A stretch of 64,000 nt of DNA from Chlorops oryzae (GCA_020466095.1 CM035807.1:55040555-55104554), one strand, 5' to 3'; positions 1-12,736 are shown, numbered from the stretch's first letter. The notes: generated from the letters alone by a model not told the origin. A program made the numbers and translations.

Positions 1-1968
1 ATGGCAACAAGTTATCGAACAAAACGGCGCATATTTGACCTAAATCGGGTCATTCTAACTATCTTAAATAAAGCCCTCAATTTAATGCAAAAATAATGGA
101 TTTCTTTTTACTACACCTAATATAATAAGTTGCTGAAAACTTTCACTGATTGCTACCTCATTTCCCCGTTCGCCCCCTTGAACATAACGAATCATTGCAA
201 TTCCCGCGAAGATCATATTACTGATTTTCTCGGCATTGTTTACTACATTCAAATATTATATATGAACATCGAGGTTCATACAATGATAACCAGTGCCAAG
301 ACACAAAATACACAAAGGTAGGTAGCTTTACGCTATACTTAGCCGTTGATTGGTATCATTATGAGCGCAGGGGAAATGTCCAAAAGCAGCAAGCTAAATA
401 TTTCGATCTTGATTCTCTACTTACTACAATTATTATTGCAATGGGCTCTCACACTTTTTGAGAATCCCTCGCAATCATTTCCGAAGAACAGCTGTTCATT
501 CTTTTTGGCTAATAAATGGGTCACCGACCACCAGTGCACATATATTATGTCTTTTGCATTATCTGTTTTTCTGTTTCGTTTGTTTTGTGCTTTTCTATGT
601 TCCCCTTCTTATCTTCGAAAGTTTTCGTAGATAGAGAGATTGCGTGTTAAACTTTCGAAGATCGAGAGAGTGAAAATGACAGAAAAGAGAAAAAGTAATG
701 GCAGTTACCTAGAATAGACAGAAATGTGTAAAAAACATTTCTGAGGAGGAATATAAATAAAGAAATAAATAAATAAAAATCAATATAACTTAATATAAAA
801 ATATCCTGATAACCAAATAAATAGATATAGATAATAAAAATGGAACTCCTGAAAAGGTTAGTACGCTGTAGCTGTGGCTTTATTTAGATGATATACATTG
901 TTTTTATTCTCTCGTTTGTATGTTCTCTCTTTCCTTTTCAGCTTTCTGTCTGTTTTAGCACATTACAATCTTAGTTCGAATATTGGGCTTTGCAAGGGAA
1001 TATTACATTTTTTTGATAATTTTCAAATCGAGAAGAAAAAAAAAACATTAAGAAAAAGACCAGTATTTTTTATATATTGTTACGGACAGTGCGATTTAAA
1101 AATGAACAAAAAATTAAGTTTAAAGCTCTGCAGATTCAAAGGTTATGAGACTTTTTCTGAGGGTGCATAAAATACGCTTAAACCAAGTGTAGTTTAGGAG
1201 TAAAAAAAAGTACTTATTCAAACGTAACATTTGTATAGATGTTTAAAAAAAAGTTTTTTTTGTTGTAACACTTATAAATGCAAATTAATACCAAAAATTT
1301 CAGTGTTTTGGCCAACTCACATTTTCACTTAGGTAAGGGGCTGTACATTTATAACGAAAGACTATTTTCGCGTCGCAAGTCTTTGCTTTATCTCTCTCTC
1401 TCTCTCTCTCTTTTTATATTAGAACTGTGGACGCAAGACTTCATTCGCGAACGTGAAAAAAAAAAATAATAAAATCCTACGTAATTAAAAGACATTCCCT
1501 AGGGCTGGACCGTGTTTTTTTAAATTTTTTGTACTAAATACACATGTAAATTTTACAAATTAATATCACTCATTAATATTTTTTGAATTTTTATGCGATG
1601 TTTGGAAGTTTCAAAAGCACTCTATTTACCAACTTTAAGTGGGCGTAGCACAAAAAGTAGGCGTGGTTGCAAATTTAAGTTAGGTTTTTCCAATTTTGGA
1701 GTACAACAGTAAACTCTGTTCCGAATTTCGTTGTTGAGGTGGTTCGATTTTCAAAATTTTTGAAAAATGCGGGTTGCGAACCATTTGCACCCTGTATCCT
1801 AACAAACCCAACGAATTCTTTATATGTAGAAAATTGTGCTTCGGAAAATGGAATATGTTGAAATCTGCGTTCGGGGTTATTAGTGTTTAACGTCGCATGA
1901 ACTTATTTAAATACTTGATGCGCTTAGAGTTAACTGAATGTATTTCCATGAAAGACTAGGTTAACAAA
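1..1968. other. AT-rich stretch without recognised genes
   Basis: I recognise no protein family in the short open frames here. A (TC)n microsatellite lies at about 1389-1411. At about 1785-1797 a short segment reads, on the minus strand, TGTTAGGATACAGGGTGCAAA; closely similar strings occur near 9377 and 4757-4774, so it may be the edge of a dispersed repeat such as an LTR. The stretch ends where a copia-like gag fragment begins. Confidence 0.5.
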
Positions 1969-2237
1969 ATGGCGTGTACTCAGCAACAATTGGAAAAATC
2001 AGGCACCAATAATGCTGATGATATTGTTGCTCAGATCATGCTCAGCGGTTTTCCAGATGAATATCGTTTAATGGTAATGACCAGGGCTAATCAAAATATT
2101 TATGAAAAAACTTCAAAATATTTATTTAATATTTAAGAAAAAACACTCAAAATATTTGCGATAAATATTTACGATAAAAATTTATTTCAAAGGTATTTTC
2201 CATATATTATTGGTTTAAGTAAACTTATTGCAATAAA

Positions 2238-2500
2238 TTATGAGATGTTTTCAAAGATTTTCAAAAATGAATGAACGTCGGCTTTGTCTAAGACTCGTTT
2301 ATAATCAGAGAAATATCTTTCAACATCACAGCTGACGACTGGTGCGTATTTAAATGCTTGCAACTCGTTTGGCGTTAATTCATCAATATATTTATCTGGC
2401 TCATTGAATTTATGACCACTTAATATCATTGAAATTTTTGGCAACGTAGCAAATCCAGTATTTTTGTGGACAACAGAATCATATTTATGAATTTGAAACG
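2238..2500 (-). pseudogene. hAT transposase C-terminal remnant
   Basis: The minus-strand frame contains FKYAPVVSCDVERYFSDYKR, matching the hAT C-terminal dimerisation region, where insect CGGBP1-like hAT proteins carry 'F.YAPLTSVDVERSFS.YK..L'. It ends at the stop at 2238. The N-terminal DNA-binding domain and catalytic core are absent, and the frame runs upstream into a 52-bp tandem repeat. It could supply at most a dimerisation fragment; I regard it as non-functional. Confidence 0.75.
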
Positions 2501-2625
2501 CGCGCAAGAGCAGTGTTTTTGATTTTCCAAAGCCTACTATGAATTTGAAACGCGCGCAAGAGCAGTGTTTTTGATTTTCCAAAGCCTACTATGAATTTGA
2601 AACGCGCGCAAGAGCAACGTGTAAG
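2487..2625. repeat. Tandem repeat, 52-bp period, about 2.7 copies
   Basis: The string ATGAATTTGAAACGCGCGCA recurs at 2487, 2539 and 2591, exactly 52 bp apart, within the hAT remnant. The copies look identical over the repeated part, so the expansion is recent or has been homogenised. Confidence 0.9.
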
Positions 2626-2999
2626 CATTTTTGAAAACAAATCGTCACAGCGTTATTAATTATGTTTATCTGATTGGAAAGCATGCTTATTACGAGTATT
2701 ACGAGTATATCTACTGCATATTCGTATGTAATATGAAATTTTAGCCGAAATATTTACGGAAAATCAAAATTTGCTGATATATTTATTTTTGCCCAGAAGA
2801 GTCGAAATATTTAAATAAATATTTATTATTTAAATAAATATTTTGATCAGCCCTGGTAATGACCACGGAAGGAAGCTAGAAGCAAAAAGAGCGTAAGCAC
2901 TTGTATGTACACAAAATTGCTCTCAAATGAGAAGCAAAGCAGAGAGCCAAAAACTAGTTAAGTTGAGTGGCAAAGGTCAAACGAGACGCAGCTGCGTCG

Positions 3000-5890
3000 G
3001 TTGAAGCTAGATTTGTTTTTTATTTTTATACTTTACAGCAAATTTCCACAAGGACTGGATCTTTCATCCAAATTTGTTGTAAAGTATTAAAGGGAAAGTA
3101 AACTACTAGATCAATTCAGTTGAAATTCTTGGCAGTTGTTTTTTGTACTTTAAAAATGAGAGCTTAATTTTTTCCACAATTGCTACCATATCCTCCACAT
3201 TTTAAATCGGAAATCAAAAAATGTGGCTTCGGGACTTAGTATAAAAAACACCTTTCAAAATATGTAAAAATAATATTTTTGAACAATTTTTTCATGCCAT
3301 AAAAAGTCAAAAAAGCTCCAAAAATCGAAGAAAAATTTAAGAAATTCTCACTTTTTTACAATTGCGAAGCTGGAACCGTAAAAACTACAAGCTCTATCTT
3401 CACGAAGAAGGTGTCATTTGATAGGTCCTAACAACAACAAAACGATGGCACGCGCAGGTCAGCGTAAAACTTACGAAATAGTTCTAGAAGTTTCAACCCA
3501 CGACTATGCAAAATCGGCTAGCGTCGGTTGGGAAATCGATAATGCAGCATCGCCACTTTCTTTCAACTAACAGCGGAAGATCGAGACTTGGAAAGGACCC
3601 ATTGGTTTCGAACAGTTTGAGAGGTCTCAACTCGAAGCGCACGTACTCACCAGTGGCAATGGCGATTAGAGTGAGGACTAGACTGTTTCTTATTTTGAAA
3701 ATTTTGATCGATTTCAAACCGCCGGGCGGAAAATGTTTCGATTTGGCATAAAACTGACTGGTTTCAAATTTGGCACCGATCGGAGGTGATTTGATGGGCG
3801 CGCTAGGGCTCTGAAATATGAAAAAAAATTTTTATGGGAATTAGTGTGGCCATCCGCGGATTATGATTATTTTTTTCGATTTGGATTCTGCGGGAAACGG
3901 TCTATAAATTTGACTTTGTAGAGAATAGATTCACCTTTCTTTTAAGGACGTAAAACAACAAAATCGGTTAATATTGGGCCGACCTGGGACGCCATAAAGT
4001 CAAAGCTTTGAGGATTTTAAAAGAAACATCCGCTTGGAAGCTCTTGGCTGCCGCCGGAAAAAGAATTAACATATTTGCTATGCATATTGGAAAAATATAT
4101 AAAATAAGCCTTCAAACGAGCCTAAAAATTATTTAACTTTAAGTGGTGCTTTCTAAGATAATTAGAATAACGTAAGTGTACATAAATAGATGCTCACAGT
4201 ACAAATAGCCATCAAAATAAAAATAGTAGAAAATGGATGGAAAGAAACGTGCGAAAGGTTTTTTTTTTTTTTTTTCATTTCTAATAGAAGAGATTATAAA
4301 AAATAATAAGACGCACGGTGTATCTGTGCGTTAGGCATGTAACATGTGCGTGACGAATTTTAAAGTTAAAAAATATTGTAATATAATTTATTTTCTGAAA
4401 TAAAATAGCTACAAGTGTAATCTTGGATAACCTCTTATAGCTGTAAAAAAATTATAATTTTATCTGAAGTCAATTCGCAGAAATTTCACATAGAAGCTGG
4501 CATAAAATTTCTAATGGAAAAATTTAGCAACGCGTGCGTACGCTACATTTTGCAAAATATCATCGAAATTTGCAGATGGATTGAAAAACCCATTACACGT
4601 TTTAAAAAGAGTGTAAAATAATTAATAATAATTTCAAATCAGTTTTTGAAAAAAAAAAATCTTAGCTAAACGAATTAAAATAATTCGCAGGCTGTAACCT
4701 GAATTTCGTGATATACTTTTTAAAGTGCGTACACACGAACCAAGGTGTCAGGGCGGTTCGCACTCTATATCCTAACGATTATCACAGAACATTGTCTACA
4801 AGGAAGACACGCCGATCGTTGACGTGGCTCACCGAGATATCATCTGCCCGAATAAAAGACATGTCTCGCTTCGTGAATGAGTCCAATTTACTCAATCAAA
4901 TGGGAGACTATAGAGACCTGCCTTCCCACGTGATATCACAACAAGGCCATATGCGGCCCCCTAAAGGGGCGCCCACCCTGATCTAACTTTACCTAGCCTA
5001 ACCTAATTAATCTAAGAAGATTAAGTGGTAAGGTTTTAACGGGATAGAGTATGACAGACAAGGACCAAAGGATAATATACATACAAGTGATCGAAAAAAT
5101 AAAACTAAAAGGCTTAGTTAAAATAAGAAGTGGAAAAATAAGTAAATAGTTAAAGATAAATCACTAAATCACAGAAGGCTGCTGATGAACAACGGTCGTC
5201 CATCGGAGTATTGTCGACGCCAAAACGCGTGAGTTTAGGGACCCGATAACACATCTAAGTGGGTTCCCTGATGGCTACTGAGCTACTAAACAGGCCACAA
5301 TGACACTTTAGACTTGACAAATTGATAAAATATTTTAGTTAGATAAGGTCTGTGAATCTGATGAAGATTCTTAGATAATCGGGCCTATTATGATCATCTA
5401 CTGCCAATAGACTAGAAAAAATTCTACAGGGTCGCTTGTCTATGGTTTGGTATTATGAAAAAGGATAGACGGGAGAATACAATTAGCTGTTCTCGATTTC
5501 GTTCACATGTGTTCAAAAGACGGGCGCAAAAATACTTTTGGTAAGCTCAGTGTTCTATGTTTGGAATCCGAGGATACCGAAAATAGGAAAGTTTTACTCC
5601 AAATGAGGACCGACAGGAGGCGCATTCGAGACGATTCCAATCTGTTGGAAATGGATGCGAATTCGTAAATTATTTACATATATTAAATATTTGTCTTCAA
5701 GTTTTCATTTAACTGCTCGCAGGTGCACAACTGTCCATAATAATAGCAAAAATGAAAAAAAAACACAGAAGATAGAGAATATAGCAAACCAGCTTTCATT
5801 CTGTTTTATTTCAAAAATGCTTGGATTTTGGGTTTTTTTCTATCAGCTTTACCAATTTATTGATTTTTATTGCTAGTATTTTATCCCTAT
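3000..5890. other. Non-coding repeat-rich stretch, no gene recognised
   Basis: I see no recognisable protein or RNA gene. The segment at about 4080-4130 resembles the arms of the hAT foldback at 53.9-54.4 kb (shared text around AAACGAGCCTAA), so part of it is probably an old copy of that family. The short open frame at 4708-4986 matches no family I know and is followed by stop-rich DNA. A T17 run lies near 4259-4275. Confidence 0.45.
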
Positions 5891-5893
5891 TAA

Positions 5894-6302
5894 AGGTGCT
5901 CTCACACAATATGTATCGAGCAATATGACCTGTCAAATATGCCACAAGCTAAGCTGGCATGTCGTGTGAATGCAAGAATGTCGATACATATGACTGAGCC
6001 ACATGGCTGTGCATCTTCCTTTATTCGATTTTCAAACTAATTTGATAATCGTATGTGTGCACACGCAAAAACAGCTGTTTTCGTTTAAAAATAAAAATTG
6101 CGCGAAATGGAGTTGGCAAAGGTAAATATAGTTTGCTTTGTAATTAATTGATTATTTAAAAACAAAGGAATTAATCGACAAGACATATATGTGTCGTGTG
6201 AGTGCAAAAAAGACAATGCATGTTCCAAACCAATTTTGACAGGAATACGGAATGAAATTTGACAGGTCATATTGCTCGATACATTATTGAGTGAGAGCAC
6301 CT
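5894..6302. mobile_element. MITE with about 45-bp terminal inverted repeats
   Basis: The left end AGGTGCTCTCACACAATATG and the right end ...GAGTGAGAGCACCT are inverted copies that continue inward through a shared segment around TATCGAGCAATATGACCTGT. The flanks are TAA at 5891-5893 and 6303-6305, compatible with the 3-bp duplication of PIF/Harbinger elements. TTAA is also present on both sides, so a piggyBac-type element cannot be excluded. No transposase is encoded. Confidence 0.8.
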
Positions 6303-6524
6303 TAAGCAACACCTTACATTAGAAAATTTATATATGCTTTGAGATATATGTGGGACTTTTTTTTTAAATTGAAACCTCCACCTTTTAAAAAGGTCTGTCG
6401 TTCACAAATTTTTGAGCGATAAATGAACGAACGACAGTAGATCAGCTGTCTATCAATACGACGTTCGTTATACGAAATTTGGTTTTTATCTATCGCCGAT
6501 AGAACTTTTTCAACTATCTATCAA

Positions 6525-7120
6525 CTGTAGATTCTCTTGCTTCTTTAATGTGTTCTAGGAATCTCACGGATATAGGCCTCTTTGTTGGGCCGATGTACAT
6601 TTTGTTGCATGTGCCGCAGTTTATTTTATAGACTCCTGTTTTTTGAGTTTATTGACCGGGTCTTTCGTGGACTTCAGTTTTGATGCTAGGTGGTGGCTAC
6701 CATCTTCATTTTTAGTTTTTCTCCTGTTAATGTGGTGAAATTTTTATGTTCTAGTTGTCCGATTTTCTTCTTAATTATTCTATTAATGCTGTTATGGCTG
6801 TACCCATTGTAATCTGCTATTTCGTGGATGCATTTTGTTTCTTTTTCTGTGGCCTCTTTGGACAATGGTAGTGTGATCATTCTATGTATCATGGGGTGGA
6901 AAGAAGCTATCTTCTGCTGTGGAGAGTGGTTTGAGTTGCTGGGGATGATGCGCTTTGTATCAGTTGGTTTTCTGTAAACCTCAAATTCGAAGGATCTGTT
7001 GTTTTGTGATACAAGTGTATCTAAAAAGGGTAGGCTTCCGTTCTTTTCTTGTTCGCAGGTGAAACCAATGTTCTTTTGCGATTGCGAAAACGTCGTCTAT
7101 GTTATGAATAAAACCCTTGC
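6525..7120 (-). pseudogene. Penelope-like retroelement fragment (RT end and GIY-YIG endonuclease)
   Basis: On the minus strand, from about 7110 downward, frames read an RT C-terminal segment (LPFLDTLV, then FEVYRKPTDT) and a linker ending in MIHRMITLPLS. After a frame break comes GVYKINCGTCNKMYIG followed by VRFLEHIKEAR, matching the GIY-YIG nuclease start that follows RT in Penelope-like elements. The fragment is truncated at both ends and interrupted by stops. The domain order (RT then GIY-YIG) is diagnostic. It is a relic. Confidence 0.8.
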
Positions 7121-8840
7121 TTTTAAAATAACAAATTTTTAAACTTTATTCGCACACAACAAAAACTGAGATTCTCTCCTGATGACAACAGTATTCGTGG
7201 ATTGTTTCTGTACAGTTCACTCTCGTCGAGGGAATTCAAATATAGGGAAAAAAGGGGGCACGTAACTTGCGGTCGTCGGAAGACGGTGAGATCGTGGTGT
7301 TTGACTCCGATGAGCTGGGATGACGGAACTCGAAGATCGGCTGATGTGGTTGTTGATGGACGGACTGCAGTTAATGCGGCGTGTCTTCGCGATTAGAGTT
7401 TGAGGACGAACGAAAAAAAAAGAAACTTGACTTCTTGCCGTTATAATAATTGTATAAACAAAAGAAAATTCACTCCGAAACTTAGGTCTATGTACAAAAA
7501 AAGTTCAATTAATTTGGCTTCTTGCCGCACATATAGTTCTCGTGAATATTCACTGTTTTTAATGGTCTTTTAGTTTAATGAATTTTTTTTTTTTTGGGTA
7601 TTTTTATTGGTTTTTTGTTTTTGGGTTTGTTCGCGTTGGTTTCACGGGAGCCGGTTTCGCAAAACAAGACGTGTTATTCGGTTCGACGTTATTCAGCGAG
7701 TGCTAGTCGCTGTCGCTCCACGCGTGGAATAATCGGGTTCGTTCCTTTTTTCTGGGAAGTATTGAGTAATTAATGTATTCACCGTGGAATAGTCGGCGTT
7801 AACGCGGCGCGACAGCAACTTTGAACAGTTTCTTTTAACATTCAATTTGAGACAATTAGTTGTCTGATTAGCACAAACAAAAAATAATTGTAAAAACTGA
7901 GATACGTTGCCGCTGCTGCTCAAACTCGTAATGTTTAAGTTTAAAATGTACTTGGTTCACACAGAAAAAAAGGAAGGAACGATTGCCGTTTCAACTCCTA
8001 GTGCTGCATTGGCGTATACAGTATGTATTTTTAATGTGTATGGAAATATATAATATAAGAAAAATTTTTTTTAGTCAGACCAAAATTAGGGTTTTCCGAC
8101 AGAAGTTAAAACATGGCGAAAAAACTTTCTCAGTTTTGCAAATCTAGAACTTTTTGCAGGACCCAGCAGCAAAGAGATATAGGTGCGGTGATGTAGAGCG
8201 GGAAATTCTAGCCAAGTAAATTTAAAAATTATTTGCGGAAGTGTATTGCTTGTGTTTTTCCTAGGCACATACCATTTTCAAAATGCAGGCTTGTACAAAG
8301 TTTGACGTAAAAGTTTAATTTTCTCTTGTAAGAAAAAAAAAGGGGGTATTAGAAAGCAATTTTTTTAATCTACTCAAGAGCAAATATGCGTTTCAGAACT
8401 CTTATAAAACACTATCTCGGCAACAGAAAAAAAAGTTAATGTAGACTTGTCAGGGAAATGGAGTACAGTTTCACAAAACAACACTCATTCCAAGCAACAT
8501 ACAAGGACTAGCTAAATGCAAAAACTGTTATTATATATGATGAAAAGCAACGAAAAGGTGGGCGACCCTGTTTCCAGTTTAACCACAAATCGGAACGGGC
8601 AAAACGAAAGTAAGCATCTGATTTAAGTGAAAGTACAGCAAACGAGACTAACTTGATGATGAAGGTAGCTGGTACGTTAGCTCGGAAGTTTGAAAATACG
8701 GACTTAACAGTTGTACTTAAGAAATTCTTGGGAAATCCATGCAAAGCTTAAGTGGTGAAGAAAATTTTAAAAGTCGATGAAGGCAAGCCAGTTCTACTTT
8801 CTTTGAATATAGCCTTAGCTGGGTAAACAAGGGGGAAAAG
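7121..8840. other. No recognised gene
   Basis: Two moderately GC-rich patches (7190-7400, 7640-7830) stand out against AT-rich surroundings and could be old LTR or leader sequence, but I cannot assign them. No family motif is visible on either strand. Short homopolymer runs occur (T12 near 7587). Confidence 0.4.
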
Positions 8841-8849
8841 ACGCTTTCT

Positions 8850-9310
8850 GCTTACCTTGCAATACATTGTTGGCAGAGATTCCTTATGAGGAATATGTCT
8901 TTGTAGTTGCAGATCTTAATGGACATGTACGAGAAAGCAGCTTAGGGTTTGAAGAATGTCATGGAGGAAAAGATTATGGAACTAGAAATGCAATAGGCCT
9001 TGAAATTTTAGAAACTTGCCAAGCGTATGAGCTTTGTATTTCAAATACAGTGTATCAAACAGCGAAGACATTTAGTCACATACAGCAGTGGAGGTTGTGA
9101 TACACAAATCGATTCCCATTTATGCTCAAGGCAACTCAGATCTAGGATTTAATACTGTAAGGTCATATTAGGTGAGCCCTTGGTATCACAACACCGATTG
9201 CTCGTGACTGATTTTTCTATTCAAAACTTTGACAAGCAGAAGAAGAGGCGACCAACATCTGAGGAAAAAGTAAAGTTGATTTGCTTATCATGCCAGCTAC
9301 CACCTTATTT
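8850..9310 (+). pseudogene. RTE-clade LINE endonuclease fragment
   Basis: The plus-strand text reads VVADLNGHVRESS, FEECHGG, YGTRNAIGLEIL and, after a frame change, YSSGGCDTQIDSHL, then VSQHRLLVTD. These match the latter half of the apurinic endonuclease domain of RTE/BovB-like LINEs (GDLNGHVG, HGG.GYG.RN, GG..TQID, QHRLLV.D). The N-terminal catalytic part and the whole RT are missing. It is a short, frameshifted fossil. Confidence 0.75.
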
Positions 9311-9376
9311 GCAAAAATTAGAAAAATTTTGTTGGAAAACTGGAAAAATTAGTTTGGAAAAATATCCATGGGTATG

Positions 9377-11215
9377 TTAGGATATAGGGTGCAAAGCGCT
9401 CAGACTAGTGTCGAGCGTATAGCCGCGCCCTTATTCCTGTTCTCTCAAATACAGGATGCAAAGCGCTCAACCTGAGTCGAGCGTATAATCGCACCTATAT
9501 TATCCCTTTACGAAATGAAAGAACAAGGATCAAAGTTTGTCCTTTAATTTTATTGGATAAAATCCTTCTTATATGGCAAAGGCTTACACTTTGAAGTTAA
9601 TCTCCAATCGCCGTGGCCGCTGGGTGGGTACGCACGTCAGAGTTGAGACATCAAAAACAGTCTGCCTTTCCAGTGGACGCTGCTCCGTTTTTATACTGAA
9701 ATAGTGCTGATCTTGCACTTCCCATAATCCGCATTGTGCTGATCTTGCACTTCCCATAATCCGCGATCTTTGTTTATTTTACCAGACAATGTACCGCCCA
9801 TGTCGTCGTCGTACTTGCCCTGGATCTGCTTTGAGCACGTACAATCCTCTGCATCCAGCTTCTTCAGATGCTGCATTACTTTTTGATTTACTGGCTCGTG
9901 CCCCTCCTCATGTCACCTGCCCGTCTGCGTCTGCGTCTATCGTGGTCGTCGCTCAAAAACCTTTCAGCTCCCGTTATTTGTTTATTTGTTTTGAATATTA
10001 TTGTCGCCCAAATGGTTTTATGTTTCGCAGCTGTGGTCTTTTGCATAGCGGTTGTAGTTATGCATTGATTCATGAAGAGAAGAACAGAAAGTTGGGATAG
10101 GGATTGTTTGTGCGGTTGTGACTCACAACAGGTACCAATGACGGCTACCAAACTAGCACTTTGGATGAAATACGAAATATATTTTTATCGGATCGTTTTG
10201 ACTAAAATAATGAGAAACAGACATACTATTTATACAGACATAACCTGTTTTGCTTTCCGATTGTTCATAAGATGAAGTTAATAAACTAATTTGTTAGCGA
10301 GCCTCACAATACAATACCCGATATAGAAACAATGACAAATATATTAGTTTTTGAAGAAGTGGACCACATACCACGCCCAAAACACAATTTTTTCAGAGGG
10401 TGTTTATGAGCACAGTGGAAGCTCATATACCAACTTTAGTTCAATTCTTTTAGAAAGTGTAGAATTCATTTTTCTAAAACAGCTCTTGGGCCACGCCCCT
10501 TTTTCTAAAATTAGGAAATGACATTTGGGGCCTCAGTCTGCTCATATATCCAAATATCTTAAAAAATGAAGATTTTCAGCAGTTTTTGATTTTAGAGCAG
10601 ACCCTAGTACTCGAAGTACTCGAAAATATGATGCGAAAAAGCCCATTATAGAGCTTAACAAAGGTAGTAAAATATACTATTCTTAGCGAAAATTTCTAGT
10701 TTCTGAATAAAAAAAAAAATACGAGTTTATGCCACAAACAATGAAAAAAAAAATCCCAATGTGCGCAGGTGTTATTGGTTTTTTTTTTTTTTTTTTTTTT
10801 TTTTGTTGCTAGTCTTATCTCGTGTTTGGGAAATTTTTTGTTTGATTGTGGAATAAGGGTTTATCAAATGACTTTAAGCGTTGTATGAGTTGTTTTCAGG
10901 TTAATACTTCTGGCCAGTGCGTGTTGCTTGTCGTGAATACCCACCAGCTTCGATTTTAGACTGAAGTTTGTCACTCTTGTATATTAACAATGAAACTAAG
11001 CTAAGCTTTGAAACGGATGTGACCGCAATCTCCCGTACCCTGCCGAAATGCGAAGCAAGTGGATTATAATATTGCAATATATTCAAGTTTATTCGTTTAG
11101 CAACTTAAAAAGGCTGACAATATACAAAAGTGTCTTATAAGATATGGTATATAGTACTTGGTATAAAATGAAAGTACTTGGTATAAGCAGGTTAATATTT
11201 TATCCTAACGATACA
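9377..11215. other. Possible LTR debris and simple repeats
   Basis: At 9377 a string TGTTAGGATATAGGGTGCAAA starts a segment in which GCAAAGCGCTCA recurs about 68 bp later (9390 and 9458). A second short direct repeat (GTGCTGATCTTGCACTTCCC) lies at about 9704-9760. An AATAAA on the minus strand near 9560 would fit a minus-oriented LTR. A T26 run lies at 10779-10804. No gene is recognised. Confidence 0.4.
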
Positions 11216-11232
11216 TAACTCGCCCCTCCTTA
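11216..11232 (-). other. Polypurine tract candidate of the split Ty3/gypsy relic
   Basis: On the minus strand the sequence AAGGAGGGGCGAG precedes TTATGTATCG. It lies about 700 bp past the integrase fragment, where a polypurine tract and 3' LTR would be expected. I could not confirm the LTR by finding its partner. Confidence 0.45.
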
Positions 11233-11299
11233 AGCCTGCTATTTCTTTATTTCAATTAATTCATTAGATAACATGCTTAAGATAAGGTTTTTATTTTCT

Positions 11300-11303
<4 letters not shown>

Positions 11304-11349
<46 letters not shown>
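11304..11349. repeat. (TA)n microsatellite
   Basis: An uninterrupted run of about 23 TA units. Such tracts are length-unstable. Confidence 0.95.
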
Positions 11350-11351
<2 letters not shown>

Positions 11352-11399
11352 CAAAGTTGTGCTTAAACGTATGCAATTTTTTTTAAAATTAATTTATAA

Positions 11400-12731
11400 T
11401 TTCAGCCGTGGATATTTTCGTTAAACATCACTATTCTTTCTATATCTTCTTAACTCTCTTGGTCTCAATCTTTCGTATCTCGACGTTGACTATCAGTTAT
11501 ACTTGATGTTTGTGTTACTTATACATTTGAGTTATTTTTTTTGCCTTGATTTTCAAAATTTTGATTTAGTTCAGAATCATTTACTCTATCAAAATATATC
11601 TCTTCATTATCGGTATCAGAGTTATGAATTATTTGAGATGCATTTTCATTTTTTCCAATTTTGGTATTCGTATCAATGCCTCTTATTTAATTTAAGTGTC
11701 TTTTAATTTCACGATTGTTATAAACAATTGTACACGAGTATGATCTGAGACCCAAATTTTTATTAATTGTTTCTTTTGACCCGCTTTGTTTATTTGGATT
11801 TCGATTATCTCCTTAGAACATCTTTCTAATGTTCAAAGTTTCTTTTATTGCTTTTAATTTGACTCTCCTTTAAGTTCATAGAATTTCGAAGAACTGAAAC
11901 GTGTTTTTATTGATCTATTTAAAATAATTTTGCTGGAGTGTCTTGCGTGCTACAATGAATACAATTAAGATAGTCGAAAAGGAAACTATTTACAGCATAT
12001 TCAATGGATGAGAAGCTCTTGCTTGTAATCATAGCGAAGATAGATTTCGTAAAAGTTTTAACAAAATTTTCAGCCTGTCCATTAGTGGCCGGATGTCCCG
12101 GTGCTGTCCAAATGTGTTTTATATTATTCATGGACAGAAAATGTTTAAAACCATTTGAAATAAATTGTCGTCCATTATCGATAACTGTGTATCTACAAGA
12201 CCGTATCTACAAAATAATTCCCACAATTCGGTTATTGTGAAATTTGATGTTATTTGTTTGGTGTGAAAAACTTCCGCCCGTTTCGAATGGGCATCGATGG
12301 CATAAAGAAAGTAGAATTCCTTTATGCGACTTGCGTATTCAACGTGAATGCGACTCCAAGGTCGTTCTGAAGGTTCTCATGTAATAAAGTTTGCCTTATT
12401 ACGACTTGGTAATAGTTGTTGACATACGTTGCAATTTTTTATAATTTTTTCTATACTTTTGTCTAGCCCCGGCCACCAAATGTAGGAGCGTGCTAGAGCT
12501 TTAGTTTTTACAATGCCTAAATGTGACTTGCGAAGCTCATACAAAATTTTATATAAATTTTTTTAAACTGTCAACTCTAAGTCTAAGTCCTTGCTAATAT
12601 ATGCTTTAAATAAATCACCTTTTAATTTTTGAAGAGTACCACATCTAATGGCTTCAGAAACTCTTGTTAAAATGGGATCCCTTGGTGTATAGATTGTCGT
12701 ATCCTTGAAACTAAGAGTGAGTTGGTTATTA
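11400..12731 (-). pseudogene. Ty3/gypsy integrase relic (left part of split element)
   Basis: Reading leftward on the minus strand from 12731, frames show ARSYIWWPGLDK, a CNVCQ zinc-site remnant, VIDNGRQF and then HIWTAPGHPATNGQAENFVK (ORF 11919-12131). These are the HHCC region, the second catalytic Asp and the 'HP.SNG..E' catalytic Glu region of Ty3/gypsy integrase. A low-complexity C-terminal tail continues to about 11440. Stops and frame changes show it is dead. The upstream pol sequence lies at 27727-27837, on the other side of the BEL-1 insertion. Confidence 0.8.
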
Positions 12732-12736
12732 CTTTG
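12732..12736. other. Target-site duplication CTTTG of BEL-1 (left copy)
   Basis: CTTTG directly precedes the 5' LTR and is repeated at 27722-27726 directly after the 3' LTR. A 5-bp duplication is normal for BEL/Pao. It proves that both LTRs belong to one insertion into the gypsy pol gene. Confidence 0.92.

Larger units (their letters stand above)
2082..2855 (-). mobile_element. hAT DNA transposon remnant, 774 bp, TSD GTAATGAC
   Basis: The left end is CAGGGCTAATCAAAATATTT and the right end is its approximate inverse, ending TTGATCAGCCCTG. It is bounded by the exact 8-bp duplication GTAATGAC at 2074-2081 and 2856-2863. An 8-bp duplication and CAG...CTG tips are hallmarks of hAT elements. The interior holds only the C-terminal part of a transposase on the minus strand, so this is a deletion derivative. 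Confidence 0.9.
1969..2990 (+). pseudogene. Ty1/copia gag fragment, split by a hAT insertion
   Basis: The frame from the ATG at 1969 reads MACTQQQLEKSG and continues to LSGFPDEYRLMVMT at 2081, resembling the middle of copia-type Gag (UBN2 family), where a conserved 'LSGLP..Y' segment occurs. The hAT copy at 2082-2855 interrupts it inside that motif. Beyond the duplicated target at 2856-2863 the frame soon meets a stop, but lysine-rich, gag-like coding continues in pieces to about 2990. No protease, integrase or RT follows, so this is a relic. Family assignment rests on a short motif and is moderately secure. Confidence 0.55.

Noticed and set aside
3493..3751. Open frames on both strands at 3.5-3.75 kb
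   Set aside because: Mutually overlapping, no motif; probably chance in an old repeat.
5894..6302. piggyBac MITE on the basis of TTAA flanks
   Set aside because: Possible, but the TAA reading gives better-matched ends (AGGTGCTCTC on both sides); superfamily left open.
9888..10275. Overlapping short open frames on both strands near 10 kb
   Set aside because: No family resemblance, and overlapping frames on both strands are expected in this GC-richer patch by chance.
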